Source of the DNA: Actinobaculum massiliense
Lineage (GTDB): Bacteria; Actinomycetota; Actinomycetes; Actinomycetales; Actinomycetaceae
Direction: 5' to 3'
DNA: 64,000 nt
NCBI RefSeq assembly: GCF_001457435.1
Contig: NZ_LN881717.1
Location: 629,896 to 693,895, forward strand
The first letter of the stretch is position 1; each line of letters starts with the position of its first letter. The translations under genes and the position numbers were made by a program. Shown piece by piece: positions 8,967-17,434 of this stretch. The notes below the pieces were generated by a model. That model saw only the letters and a list, made by a program, of their open reading frames with translations, was not told the DNA's origin and made no database searches.

Positions 8967-9674
8967 GTGGAAGCAGCAACTCATGGACCCCATCGGCAAC
9001 GCACCTTTGCTCAGCGCCGCCAGGAGCGAAAGGACCGACTAGAGGCCCTTCCAAAGCCCAAGCTCCGCGGCTGGCAACACGCTTTCGTTGCGCCGTGCGC
9101 ACTGGCGGTGGGAATCGTGCAGATTTGCCTGGCATCCACGGTTCCCCTCAAAATCGCCTGCGCCGTTTTTATGGCGAGCGCGGTGATCTTGTTTGGACAT
9201 TCCGCGACCTATCACTTGGGGAAATGGTCTCAGCCTGTACACCGGGTGCTTCGCCGAATTGACCATTCGAATATTTTCATTCTTATTGCCGGCACCTATA
9301 CGCCGCTCACCATCGCGCTTCTGAGTACCTCGCACGCAACTCTTTGCCTCTCCATCGTCTGGGGCGGGGCCATTGCCGGGGTGCTTCTCTCTAACTTCTG
9401 GCCTTCAGCACCGCGCTGGATTTACGTTCCGCTCTACGTGATGCTGGGCTGGGTGGCGGTCTGGTTTATCCCAGAGATGCTTCACAGCGGCGGGGCGGCT
9501 GTCATTTGGCTCATCTTCCTGGGCGGCGTGGCCTACACGATTGGCGCCATGAGCTACGGTTTCCGCTGGCCCAATCCGTGGCCGCGCTACTGGGGATTCC
9601 ACGAGTTCTTCCACCTGGGCACCGTGGCCGGTTACGTTCTGCACGCCATTGCCGTCTTCTTCGCGATTCTCTAA
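8967..9674 (+). CDS. Hemolysin III / PAQR family membrane protein
   Basis: A 235-residue seven-helix protein of the YqfA/hemolysin III (PAQR) family. The family's metal-site residues are visible: GHSATYHLG (around residue 74) with Ser and His, RRIDHSNIFILIAGTYTP (around 98), and the terminal FHEFFHLGTVAGYVLHAIAVFF. It sits in the cytoplasmic membrane; bacterial members are linked to fatty-acid and membrane homeostasis rather than proven hemolysis. The start is GTG at 8967, with a -10 box TAGACT at 8954-8959, 7 nt upstream, so the transcript is probably leaderless. It is divergent from uppS. Confidence 0.92.
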   Translation: MEAATHGPHRQRTFAQRRQERKDRLEALPKPKLRGWQHAFVAPCALAVGIVQICLASTVPLKIACAVFMASAVILFGHSATYHLGKWSQPVHRVLRRIDHSNIFILIAGTYTPLTIALLSTSHATLCLSIVWGGAIAGVLLSNFWPSAPRWIYVPLYVMLGWVAVWFIPEMLHSGGAAVIWLIFLGGVAYTIGAMSYGFRWPNPWPRYWGFHEFFHLGTVAGYVLHAIAVFFAIL

Positions 9675-9824
9675 GCGAAACTTTGCGAGTTTTTTAGCTT
9701 TCGACGCCGCCATGTCTGGCATCTGCGCCGGGCTTGATTAGACTTTCCATCATTGAGAAAAGCTTGGCTCCGGCGTCGTACACTCACCGCGCCGCGAAAG
9801 GCTCACGAAACGCAAGGAGGCGTG

Positions 9825-10838
9825 ATGGGAGAAACGAAGGACCTCGATTTGTGGACCACATCGCCCGCAATTTCCCTTCGGGTACGCGATGGTTTCCAAC
9901 TCGAATCGGTAGACCGGGCGGCGACGGTGGGCTGGCCGGGCTCGAAGAAGGAAGGCAATAAGGCGCGCAAGGAGCGCGGTGACCTGCTCGACGAACTCCA
10001 AGAGCGACTGATCGCCGAGGCCCGAAGCGGACAAAAGCGCCGCGTGCTACTGGTGTTGCAAGGAATGGACACCGCCGGAAAGGGTAGCCTCATCAATAAA
10101 GTAGCCGGAATGGTCGACCCCCAGGGCGTGGAGATCTCGAGTTTCGGCGTCCCCACCGAGGAAGAAGCCTCCCACGATTTCCTCTGGCGCATCGAAAAGC
10201 GCCTCCCTAAGCCGGGAATGATCGGGATTTTCGATCGCTCGCACTACGAAGATGTGTTGGTGCAGAAGGTGGAAAACCTCGCGCCGCCCGAGGAAATCGA
10301 ACGCCGCTATGGCGCGATCAATGATTTCGAAACGTCGCTGGTGGACGACGGCGTCACCGTCATCAAGATCGCCCTCCTCATTTCCTACCAGGAGCAGGGA
10401 TACCGCCTGCTTCGCCGCCTCGCCCGGCGCGATAAGCACTGGAAGTACAGCCCCAGCGACGTTGCCACGCGCGAAAAGTGGAGTGCGTACGACGCCGCCT
10501 ATCAGGCCATGTTTGAGCGAACCTCCACCGACTACGCGCCGTGGTACGCCGTGCCCGCGGACAATAAGTGGTACGCACGCCTCGCCGTCACCGAGATCCT
10601 CACGCAGGAACTGGCGAAAATGGCCCCGCGCTGGCCGGAGATGGATTGGGACGTAGAGGCCGAAGCCAAGAAGGTGCTCGAGACCATCCCGGCGATTGCT
10701 GCGCGGGCGGCGCAAAAACCGCTGGAAAAGCAGGCGGCGAAGGTAGCCGAGGAGTCGAAGATTTATCGCGAAGAGGTGTTTGATGCCGTGCGCGACGACG
10801 CCACTCGCGACGGCGGAGATCGCGTCGCTAACGTTTAG
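9825..10838 (+). CDS. ppk2: Polyphosphate kinase 2 family protein (PPK2)
   Basis: PPK2 enzymes transfer phosphate between polyphosphate and nucleotides. The 337-residue protein carries Walker A GMDTAGKGS (residues 80-88), a Walker B-type IGIFDRSHYEDVLV (about 133-146) and the lid region FETSLVDDGVTVIKIALLIS. The single-domain architecture fits class I or III PPK2 (nucleoside diphosphate or monophosphate phosphorylation). AAGGAGG lies 4 nt upstream of the ATG at 9825; the upstream in-frame start at 9753 has no such site. The C-terminus is Lys/Glu-rich. Confidence 0.93.
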   Translation: MGETKDLDLWTTSPAISLRVRDGFQLESVDRAATVGWPGSKKEGNKARKERGDLLDELQERLIAEARSGQKRRVLLVLQGMDTAGKGSLINKVAGMVDPQGVEISSFGVPTEEEASHDFLWRIEKRLPKPGMIGIFDRSHYEDVLVQKVENLAPPEEIERRYGAINDFETSLVDDGVTVIKIALLISYQEQGYRLLRRLARRDKHWKYSPSDVATREKWSAYDAAYQAMFERTSTDYAPWYAVPADNKWYARLAVTEILTQELAKMAPRWPEMDWDVEAEAKKVLETIPAIAARAAQKPLEKQAAKVAEESKIYREEVFDAVRDDATRDGGDRVANV

Positions 10839-10950
10839 CGGGACTCAATCGGCGCGAAGCGGCCAGCCACGCCGGCATTTAGCGAGACTTGGCCAGCGCG
10901 GAGCGGCCAGCGGAACTCGCGGCGCACGAAGCGGCTAGCCGCGCGGGCTT

Positions 10951-11844
10951 TTAGCCGACGTTTGGCGCGGGATCGAGGCCGGGAACGCGTTCGAAAAGAT
11001 CTGCCTCCAGGCCCTCGGTCCGCTCTCCAACGCGGGTTTGTGCCAGGTAGAAATCCTCGTAGGGCCACACCTCGGCTTCGATATCGCGCGGGGCGGCGAA
11101 GAACCAGCCGTCCGGATCGATCTGCGAGGCGTGAGCACGCAGGGCCGCGTCACGCTTATCGAAGAACTCCGAGACGTGGATCCTGGCCGTTGCCTCATGC
11201 GGCGGCCGGGGGCGATTTGCCGCGCGCTCCATCCATTCAGCAAAGGGCGATTTCAAACCGAGCTCCAACATGCGATCGTTGACCTTGGCAATGCGTGCGA
11301 AGGAAAAACTGACGTCGTAGTAGACCTTGGAGACCTGCCAGGGCTCGCCCAACTCGGGCCACTGGTCGGTGGCCGCCGCCGCGATCGCCTTCATAGAGGC
11401 ATCGTGTACTCGCTGATGGTCCGGGTGCGGGTAGCCTCCGTTTTCATCGTAGGTAGTAACCACTTGGGGCTTGAACTCGCGGATTTGCGCCACTAGAGCG
11501 GGGATGACCGCAGCATCGGGAGCCAGCGCAAAGCACCCCTCCGGCAACTCGGCATCCGGGTAGCCCTCGGGCAGGCCGGAGTCCACAAAACCCAAAAATA
11601 CCTGCTCAATTCCAAGGGCCGCGGCCGCCTGCGCCATTTCCTTTCGGCGCACCTCCGGCAGCGGCGTGCTCTGGAGGATCGAGCGATCGAAGCTCGCGTT
11701 GAGGATACTTCCGCGTTCACCGCCGGTGCAGGTCACCACCCGAACGCGTCCCTCTTGTGCGTATTTCGCCATCGTTGCCGCACCCTTGGAGGATTCGTCG
11801 TCGGGGTGCGCGTGGATGCACATCAAACGTCGTGTCTCGCTCAT
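10951..11844 (-). CDS. mca: Mycothiol S-conjugate amidase
   Basis: A zinc hydrolase of the PIG-L/LmbE deacetylase superfamily. Mca cleaves mycothiol S-conjugates to GlcN-Ins and an AcCys conjugate for export. The zinc motif AHPDDE is at residues 12-17, followed by Ser-Ser-Lys (Lys20), a Lys typical of Mca rather than MshB, and the third ligand region GGYPHPDHQRVH near residue 150. Length 297 residues matches the family. No msh gene is in the window, so mycothiol synthesis must be encoded elsewhere. The gap to ppk2 contains short imperfect repeats of GAAGCGGCCAGC. Confidence 0.92.
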   Translation of the reverse strand: MSETRRLMCIHAHPDDESSKGAATMAKYAQEGRVRVVTCTGGERGSILNASFDRSILQSTPLPEVRRKEMAQAAAALGIEQVFLGFVDSGLPEGYPDAELPEGCFALAPDAAVIPALVAQIREFKPQVVTTYDENGGYPHPDHQRVHDASMKAIAAAATDQWPELGEPWQVSKVYYDVSFSFARIAKVNDRMLELGLKSPFAEWMERAANRPRPPHEATARIHVSEFFDKRDAALRAHASQIDPDGWFFAAPRDIEAEVWPYEDFYLAQTRVGERTEGLEADLFERVPGLDPAPNVG

Positions 11845-11936
11845 CGCTCTCCTTTTGATTCAAAGCTTCACCAGTTTAGATCGAAAGCAGGTCGCAATGC
11901 TCGCCGCGCGCTGAAACTGTGCTCACTTGCTCCCCT

Positions 11937-11965
11937 GGCACCCCCTGGAGAGCACTGGTAAAATA
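11937..11965 (+). promoter_or_regulatory. greA promoter
   Basis: A -35 element TTGCTC (11937-11942) and a -10 element TAAAAT (11960-11965) are separated by exactly 17 bp. Transcription would start near 11972, giving a 5' leader of about 190 nt. Confidence 0.65.
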
Positions 11966-11971
11966 CTGCGC

Positions 11972-12163
11972 GGAACATGCCCGCAATCGGGCATGAATTT
12001 TTAATAATTGAGGTTGGAGCCGGCGTCGACGCAAAGTTGCCGACGCCGGCTTTGTACTCTCTGACATCGTGGTTCGCCCGCGCCGCCACCGAGCACAAGC
12101 CGGAGGCCCGAACGCGATCGAACCGGAATAAGAGCGGCGAAAGCCGAGTGAAGGAAGTGAATA
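11972..12163 (+). promoter_or_regulatory. Structured 5' leader of greA with two hairpins
   Basis: The untranslated leader begins with an 8-bp stem (11977-11984 with 11989-11996), followed immediately by AATTTTTAAT, a terminator-like arrangement. A second 10-bp perfect stem (12019-12028 with 12041-12050) is followed by TTTG. An intrinsic terminator at the very 5' end of a transcript suggests attenuation and release of short RNAs. In E. coli the greA leader is reported to yield such short RNAs (GraL); a shared mechanism here is inference. Confidence 0.5.
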
Positions 12164-12649
12164 ATGGCAGAGGAACAGCAGGGAACCTGGCTCTCCCCCG
12201 CAACCTACGAGCACCTGAAGAAGGAGCTTGAGGAAATGACGACCGTGCGCCGAGCGGATATCACCAAGAAGATTGAGGCGGCACGCGCCGAAGGCGACCT
12301 CTCGGAAAACGGCGGCTACCAGGCCGCGCGCGAAGAGCAGGGCAAACTCGAGGGCCGGATCCAGGAATTGCAGAATCTCCTGGATAACGCCCATGTTTCC
12401 GAGCCACCCGCGGGAGACGTCGTCGCCTCCGGTTGCGTGATTACCGCGAAAATTGCCGGTGTGGAGGAAACCTTCCTCCTCGGCTCGCGCGAAGCCTCGG
12501 ACCTGGTGGATATCGAGGTTTACCCAGAAAACGCACCCCTCGGCCAAGCGATTATGGGATTGAAGGAAGGCGAAAAGACCTCCTTCAAGAACCGACTGGG
12601 CCGCGCGGTGAAGGTAGAGATCATTAAGATCGAGCCCTACGAAGGTTAG
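12164..12649 (+). CDS. greA: Transcription elongation factor GreA
   Basis: GreA stimulates RNA polymerase to cleave backtracked RNA. The 161-residue protein has the N-terminal coiled coil (about residues 12-80) with the acidic tip AEGDLSENGGYQAA that enters the secondary channel, and the C-terminal FKBP-like domain (about 88-160) with PLGQAIMGLKEGEK. A Shine-Dalgarno-like GAAGGAAG precedes the ATG. It is followed 2 nt later by msrA. Expression is likely modulated by the hairpins in its leader. Confidence 0.97.
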   Translation: MAEEQQGTWLSPATYEHLKKELEEMTTVRRADITKKIEAARAEGDLSENGGYQAAREEQGKLEGRIQELQNLLDNAHVSEPPAGDVVASGCVITAKIAGVEETFLLGSREASDLVDIEVYPENAPLGQAIMGLKEGEKTSFKNRLGRAVKVEIIKIEPYEG

Positions 12650-12651
12650 CG

Positions 12652-13320
12652 ATGTTCCTATTCGAGAAGCCGGAGATGGTGGATCCGAGCGAGGCACTCC
12701 CCGGACGCGCCGAGGCGATAAATCCGAACCCGGCCCCGCACGCGGTACTTGGCACAGATATTCTGGCCGAACCCGAGGCCGGGCAGGACGTCATTTACTT
12801 GGCATCTGGCTGTTTTTGGGGTGCCGAGGAGCTTTATTGGCAGGCCGGAGCGCTGGCTACCGCCGTCGGATACATGGGCGGCTTCACTCCAAATCCGACC
12901 TACAGCGAGGTTTGCACCGGCCGCACCGGGCACGCCGAGACCGTGCGGGTACTCTACGCGCCGGAAACCCTTCCGCTCGCGGAGCTTCTGCAACTCTTCT
13001 TCGAGTCGCACGACCCGACGTCGTTGCACCGCCAGGGCAATGACGTCGGCACGCAGTATCGCTCCGCTATTTTCACCACTACTCAAGAGCAAGCGGATAC
13101 TACCCGGCAAATGCTGAAGGGCTACCAGGCGGTGCTCGATGAAGCAGGCAAGGGAACGATTGTGACCGAGATTCGCCCGGCATTGGAAGCCGGACCTTTC
13201 TACCTGGCCGAAGAAGACCATCAGGGTTACCTTCACAAGGTTCCCAATGGCTATCGCTGCCATGCGCGTAGCGGTTTGCCGTGCCCGCTTCCCGGCTCCG
13301 GGCCGCTGGCGAATTCCTAA
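12652..13320 (+). CDS. msrA: Peptide methionine-S-sulfoxide reductase A
   Basis: MsrA reduces methionine S-sulfoxide in proteins. The catalytic motif GCFWGAEE is at residues 53-60 (Cys54). The resolving cysteines sit in the C-terminal CHARSGLPC (Cys203, Cys211), as in the three-Cys E. coli-type enzyme. The 222-residue length, with about 45 residues before the core, matches the long MsrA form. It starts 2 nt after greA with GAAGG in the end of greA, so co-translation is likely. The FKBP gene follows 25 nt later. Confidence 0.96.
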   Translation: MFLFEKPEMVDPSEALPGRAEAINPNPAPHAVLGTDILAEPEAGQDVIYLASGCFWGAEELYWQAGALATAVGYMGGFTPNPTYSEVCTGRTGHAETVRVLYAPETLPLAELLQLFFESHDPTSLHRQGNDVGTQYRSAIFTTTQEQADTTRQMLKGYQAVLDEAGKGTIVTEIRPALEAGPFYLAEEDHQGYLHKVPNGYRCHARSGLPCPLPGSGPLANS

Positions 13321-13345
13321 AACACGTACCACTCGAAAGGATGAT

Positions 13346-13753
13346 ATGGCAGAGAAGAATATGCCCGCAGTAAGCGGAGGCTTCGGAGAAAAGCCGGAGC
13401 TTTCCTGGCCCGAGGGCGAGGCCCCGAGTGGCCTTGTGGTTGAGACTCTCAGCGAGGGCACCGGGCCCATGATCCGCCCCGGAAGCCAGATCGAAGTCGA
13501 TTACCACGGCGAGATCTGGGGAGGAAAGGTTTTTGACTCCTCCTTCGATCGCGGCCAGCCGGCAGTTTTCGCCATTGGGGTGGGCCAGGTTATCGCGGGC
13601 TGGGATCGCGCGATCGTCGGTAAGAACGTTGGTTCGCGCCTACTGCTCTCGATTCCGCCGGCCATGGGTTACGGCAAGCGCGGTATCCCGCAGGCCGGAA
13701 TTGGCGGAGATGACACTCTCGTCTTCGTGGTAGATATTCACCGCCAATTCTAA
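13346..13753 (+). CDS. FKBP-type peptidyl-prolyl cis-trans isomerase
   Basis: A 135-residue cytoplasmic single-domain FKBP (no signal peptide). The active-site signature VDYHGEIWGGKVFDSSFDRG spans about residues 52-71, followed by VIAGWDRAIVG and SRLLLSIPPAMGYG. It probably assists protein folding. The ATG at 13346 follows AAAGGATGAT and gives the correct domain start; an upstream in-frame ATG lies inside msrA and is unlikely. Last gene of the greA-msrA-fkbP unit, followed by a strong terminator. Confidence 0.94.
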   Translation: MAEKNMPAVSGGFGEKPELSWPEGEAPSGLVVETLSEGTGPMIRPGSQIEVDYHGEIWGGKVFDSSFDRGQPAVFAIGVGQVIAGWDRAIVGKNVGSRLLLSIPPAMGYGKRGIPQAGIGGDDTLVFVVDIHRQF

Positions 13754-13780
13754 GCAAACCGGCAGCATAATTCGGACGTA

Positions 13781-13818
13781 AAAACTGGGGCCCAGTCATT
13801 TGACTGGGCCCCAGTTTT
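13781..13818. terminator. Strong hairpin terminator after the FKBP gene
   Basis: An 18-bp perfect stem (13781-13798 with 13801-13818) separated by only 2 nt and starting AAAACTGGGG / ending CCCCAGTTTT. The A and T ends make it usable in both directions, though the BI-1 gene end lies more than 110 bp away. Confidence 0.85.
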
Positions 13819-13932
13819 CGCCATTACCGAGATAACGGCTGGTTGCTTAGTAGAGGTTGCTACTTATTGACTTGAAGAGTCACGAGTGCATGCGAACTAG
13901 CGCGAAGCCGCGCACGCACAGAGTTCAGAATT

Positions 13933-14859
13933 TCAGCGGTTATTACTCGCGACGATAACCGCGACGCGCAGAACCTCGATGTAGATCCAGAAGATCGTCA
14001 TTACGATGCCGAGCGAAACCGTCCACGCGAACTGCTTTGGAGCGCGGTTGGCCACGGCATACTTGGCGGTCTCCAGATCACCAATCAGCATGTAACCACC
14101 GATGGCGATCATGATGACGCCGAGGATCAGGCCAAGCTCAATGCCGCCCACCGAAACCAGACGCAGGGACTCGGTAACGTTGAAGGCCATCAGAAGAAGG
14201 TTGACGAGGCCGAAAATAATGTAGGCAATCAACACCGTGAGGACCACGCGCCGACCCTTTGAGGTGGTGCGGACCTTCCCGGACATATGCAGGAAGACGG
14301 CCACGCCCACCACAATAACGGTTCCCAGAATCGCCTGGAAGGCAACGCCCGGGTAGAACATATCGAACAGACCCGTCAGGCCACCCAGCGCAACGCCCTC
14401 GAGTACCGAGTAGGCAATCGCGATGCCCTTACCAACCATGGGCCGGAAAGCGGCGAAAAAGCCGAGGCCGAAAGCGGCAAGCGAGGCAATAATGGCCAGG
14501 CCGGGGATCACGGCAGGAGGAACCAAAAGGACCGTGGCCACGCCAGCAACGATCGCCGCGCCAAGCAAAATGGCCGTCTTCGTCATGGCGTCGTCGTACG
14601 TCATGGACTCGGTCGCCTGGCCCGGGGCCGCGAAGGGGCTGGGCTGGGCGAAGCCACCCTGCTGGGCGTACGCGGTCTGCGCGTAGCCGTCCTGCGCGTA
14701 GGCATCCTGGTAGCCATACTGCGGCTTGGTCTCACCCTGGAACTGCCCGGCGTAGGGGTTCTGCTGCGCGGTGCGCGTGCCGGCGCCACCTTCGTATCGA
14801 TTCGGCGTCGAGGCACCCGGCCTAAAGTACGGGTTGTTATTCATCACCGGATTGGACAC
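13933..14859 (-). CDS. Bax inhibitor-1/YccA-family membrane protein with a Tyr/Gln-rich N-terminus
   Basis: A 308-residue protein. Residues 1-85 are a Tyr/Gln/Ala/Asn-rich low-complexity segment with repeats such as QDAYAQDGYAQTAYAQ. From about residue 88 there are seven hydrophobic helices typical of the UPF0005/BI-1 fold, including GLTGLFDMFYPGVAFQAILGT and the final EVLRVAVIVASNNR. Family members are proposed pH-sensitive calcium leak channels; some bind FtsH. The start is GTG with AGGAG 6 nt upstream. It is transcribed toward the FKBP terminator. Confidence 0.88.
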   Translation of the reverse strand: MSNPVMNNNPYFRPGASTPNRYEGGAGTRTAQQNPYAGQFQGETKPQYGYQDAYAQDGYAQTAYAQQGGFAQPSPFAAPGQATESMTYDDAMTKTAILLGAAIVAGVATVLLVPPAVIPGLAIIASLAAFGLGFFAAFRPMVGKGIAIAYSVLEGVALGGLTGLFDMFYPGVAFQAILGTVIVVGVAVFLHMSGKVRTTSKGRRVVLTVLIAYIIFGLVNLLLMAFNVTESLRLVSVGGIELGLILGVIMIAIGGYMLIGDLETAKYAVANRAPKQFAWTVSLGIVMTIFWIYIEVLRVAVIVASNNR

Positions 14860-15118
14860 TCATAACTCCTAGTCATCAGACGCTTCACGAGCGTCACTAA
14901 CACATTCGCGTGACCGAGGCGCCGATAGCAAACCTTACGGTTTGAGCGCTACGCGGATACACCCCGCCCACCTAGAAATGAATTTTCGTGGCAGTTCCTG
15001 GGTTTTCTCTGTGAAAACAAACGTTTCATCCTAGATGAGCTTCCGTTCCGTTTTCGGACACAGCCCGGGCCGACCCTCGTCTACTATGGAACGCGTACCC
15101 AATCGACTGGAGGTCCCC

Positions 15119-16120
15119 ATGATTCGAGTCGAATCACTAACGAAACGCTATGGTTCGACCCTCGCGGTTGACAACCTAAGCTTTGAGCTTCGCCCCGGGA
15201 AAATTACCGGATTCCTCGGCCCCAATGGCTCGGGCAAATCGACCACCATGCGCTGCATTGTGGGCCTCGATCAGCCTTCGAGCGGGCGGGCAACAATTGG
15301 CGGAGTGGAATACAAGAACCTAAGCTCTCCCCTCACCACGGTGGGGGCACTGCTTGACGGGAAAGCTTTCCACCCCAGCCGCACCGCGCGCCAGCATCTG
15401 CGCTCGGTGGCGCTCACCCACGGCTTCCCCAAGAGCCGGGTTGACGAAGTCCTCGAGCTCACCGGCCTCACTCACGTTGCCGGGCGCAAACTCAAGGGCT
15501 TCTCACTCGGCATGGGCCAGCGCGTCGGAATCGCGACGGCGCTTCTGGGAGACCCAGAGGTTCTGCTTTTTGACGAGCCTGTCAATGGCTTGGATCCGGA
15601 AGGCGTGCGCTGGGTACGTAGCCTGATGCGCGATCTGGCGAACGAAGGCCGCACAATCCTCGTTTCCTCTCATCTCATGAGCGAAATGGCGCTCAGCGCC
15701 GATGACCTGGTGGTTATTGGCCGCGGCCGGCTCATCGCCACCGGGCCTATTGAGAGCTTCACCCAGACGAACGCGAACACCACCGTCAAAGTTGCCGGGC
15801 CCGATCTGGCGGCAATCGAAGCCGCGCTTTCGGCCGCAAATATTTATTATCAGCGGGCCGGCGAGCCCGGGAGCGAAGCGAGCGGCGGCGTCGTCGTGCG
15901 TGGGAACGACGCCGGAACTATCGGCCACATTCTCTACGAGGCGCGGGTTGAGATTCACGAACTGAGCACCAGCTACCGTTCGCTGGAAGACGTCTTTATG
16001 GATATGACCGGCAGCTCCGTCGAATATCGCGCCGGCGCACCGGCCCCGCAGTTCAGAGGTTACCAACCTGGCACCTACCCGAATCCCAACGACTTCCCCG
16101 GCTTTGGAGGCACCCGATGA
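15119..16120 (+). CDS. ABC-2 type transporter, ATP-binding protein
   Basis: A 333-residue ATPase of the drug/antibiotic exporter (DrrA/NatA-like) group. Walker A GPNGSGKST is at residues 36-44, the signature is the variant FSLGMGQR (usually LSGGQ) and Walker B is VLLFDEP. An accessory C-terminal domain follows, ending in an unusual Pro/Gly/Asn-rich tail (YQPGTYPNPNDFPGFGG). TGGAGGT lies 6 nt before the ATG at 15119; TACTAT near 15082 is a likely -10 box. It overlaps the permease gene by 4 nt (ATGA). The exported substrate is unknown. Confidence 0.92.
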   Translation: MIRVESLTKRYGSTLAVDNLSFELRPGKITGFLGPNGSGKSTTMRCIVGLDQPSSGRATIGGVEYKNLSSPLTTVGALLDGKAFHPSRTARQHLRSVALTHGFPKSRVDEVLELTGLTHVAGRKLKGFSLGMGQRVGIATALLGDPEVLLFDEPVNGLDPEGVRWVRSLMRDLANEGRTILVSSHLMSEMALSADDLVVIGRGRLIATGPIESFTQTNANTTVKVAGPDLAAIEAALSAANIYYQRAGEPGSEASGGVVVRGNDAGTIGHILYEARVEIHELSTSYRSLEDVFMDMTGSSVEYRAGAPAPQFRGYQPGTYPNPNDFPGFGGTR

Positions 16121-17004
16121 GTTTTGAGCACAACGCAAACCTTGCCGCGCCCTCCCACGGGCAGATCTCGCGCTTTTCGCGCAGCACCTACCGGGCGAGC
16201 TTTACGCGCAGCTTCAAATCCGCGCTTTTCAAAATCCTCCACACTCCCGCGATCACCTGGGTGTTAGGCATCGGATTTGTGCTGGTTCTGCTAGTCGCCA
16301 CCCTCACGGTGTGGGGTACGCGGGCGATGACGCGCGATTTCGTCCCCGATGGCGTACCGCTTTCCGCGATTCTCGGCTATATGGCGCTGGTGGGGCCAAT
16401 TACCTTCACGATCTTCTTCTTCCTGGCCGCCGGAGCCTTGGCAATTACCAGCGAATACTCCGCAAACACGATCCGCACCACCGCCCTGTCCGAGCCCTCG
16501 CGATTGCGCGAGGTTTTGAGCCGTGCGCTGGCTACTTTCTGTTACACGCTCGTGATCGGGCTGATCGTTGAGGTAGCAACTCTTGGCGTGCTCCTTATCT
16601 TTGGCTTTGGGGTAGCAATTCCGCCAGAAGTACGGTCGGTTTATATCCTCTACGCGCCGCTTCTGGCGGTAACCTCGCTGATTGCCCTCGGCTTTGGTTA
16701 CGTGGTTCGCTCCTCGCCGGCAGCAATCGTGATCCTCATTGCGGTGTTCTCGCTGGGCGACCTAATTCGCCTCATCCCCCTCGATTTCATTCGCGAGGAT
16801 GTAGCCAAGTTCCTCCCCAGTTCGGCGCTGGGATCTTCCCTGTTGCCGACCTCCATTACGGAGAGCGAGGCATTTTCGGGAGCTGGCTTAGGAACTGGCA
16901 CCTTCACCATGCTCTCGCAAGAGGCCGGAATCGCGACGTATCTCGGCTGGATGGTACTTATGCTCGGATTCGGCTACCTGCGCTACCGCAAGAGCGACGT
17001 CTAA
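16117..17004 (+). CDS. ABC-2 type transporter permease
   Basis: A 295-residue protein with an amphipathic N-terminus and six hydrophobic helices (about residues 50-70, 90-115, 135-165, 170-195, 200-220 and 275-290). The arrangement and the SEYSANTIRTTALSEPSR segment are typical of ABC-2 exporter permeases. It pairs with the overlapping upstream ATPase to form a homo- or heterodimeric exporter. No substrate can be inferred. Confidence 0.88.
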   Translation: MSFEHNANLAAPSHGQISRFSRSTYRASFTRSFKSALFKILHTPAITWVLGIGFVLVLLVATLTVWGTRAMTRDFVPDGVPLSAILGYMALVGPITFTIFFFLAAGALAITSEYSANTIRTTALSEPSRLREVLSRALATFCYTLVIGLIVEVATLGVLLIFGFGVAIPPEVRSVYILYAPLLAVTSLIALGFGYVVRSSPAAIVILIAVFSLGDLIRLIPLDFIREDVAKFLPSSALGSSLLPTSITESEAFSGAGLGTGTFTMLSQEAGIATYLGWMVLMLGFGYLRYRKSDV

Positions 17005-17135
17005 ACCTTTCGGCTGGCGCGCAGTGGCTTGGGTCTAGTGACTTACGTGGATCCGCGCTGGCGCGGGTCAGGCGGGGCGCGGGAGGCAGGACTCGGGGCA
17101 CACGACGCCGGATGCCGGGCACCGGCTGTAGCGAC

Positions 17136-17173
17136 AAAAGTGGCGTAGTTCAGATTTGAACTACGCCACTTTT
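17136..17173. terminator. Bidirectional terminator between the ABC-2 permease and tRNA-Leu
   Basis: A 17-bp perfect stem (17136-17152 with 17157-17173) with a 4-nt loop, flanked by AAAA and TTTT. It lies 27 bp downstream of the minus-strand tRNA-Leu and also closes the plus-strand ABC operon. Confidence 0.88.
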
Positions 17174-17200
17174 TCACCCATTTAGCTTTTCGATGGCCGG

Positions 17201-17274
17201 TACCCCCGGTGGGACTCGAACCCACACTGAACCGATTTTAAGTCGGGTGCCTCTGCCGATTGGGCTACGGGGGC
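17201..17274 (-). tRNA. tRNA-Leu (anticodon UAA), short variable loop
   Basis: The minus strand folds as a cloverleaf: acceptor GCCCCCG with CGGGGGT, D-stem GCC/GGC with GG in the loop, anticodon stem with loop CTTAAAA (anticodon TAA), a 5-nt variable loop, and T-arm GTGGG-TTCGAGT-CCCAC. Discriminator A; CCA is not encoded. UAA reads the Leu codon UUA, yet the long variable arm expected of a class II tRNA-Leu is absent (74 nt). I recall short tRNA-Leu(UAA) genes annotated in other actinobacteria, but could not check. Confidence 0.88.
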
Positions 17275-17434
17275 GTTCGTCCATTGTATGATAAGGCATT
17301 TATCTCGCCTATGGACCACAACGTGAACTTCGCGTGATTCTCGATAGCATAGAAGCTCACCAATGATCGTATCCACGCGAAACCCGATCGGTTCGGCGTG
17401 GGAAATCAAGGCGTCGTATCACCGAAGGGTTTTT

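Noticed and set aside
10839-10950. Tandem repeat array between ppk2 and mca
   Set aside because: The GAAGCGGCCAGC-like copies are imperfect, irregularly spaced and few, so I note them only as low-complexity intergenic sequence.
12019-12050. Riboswitch in the greA leader
   Set aside because: The stems are simple hairpins and do not match a riboswitch class I know; an attenuator reading is simpler.
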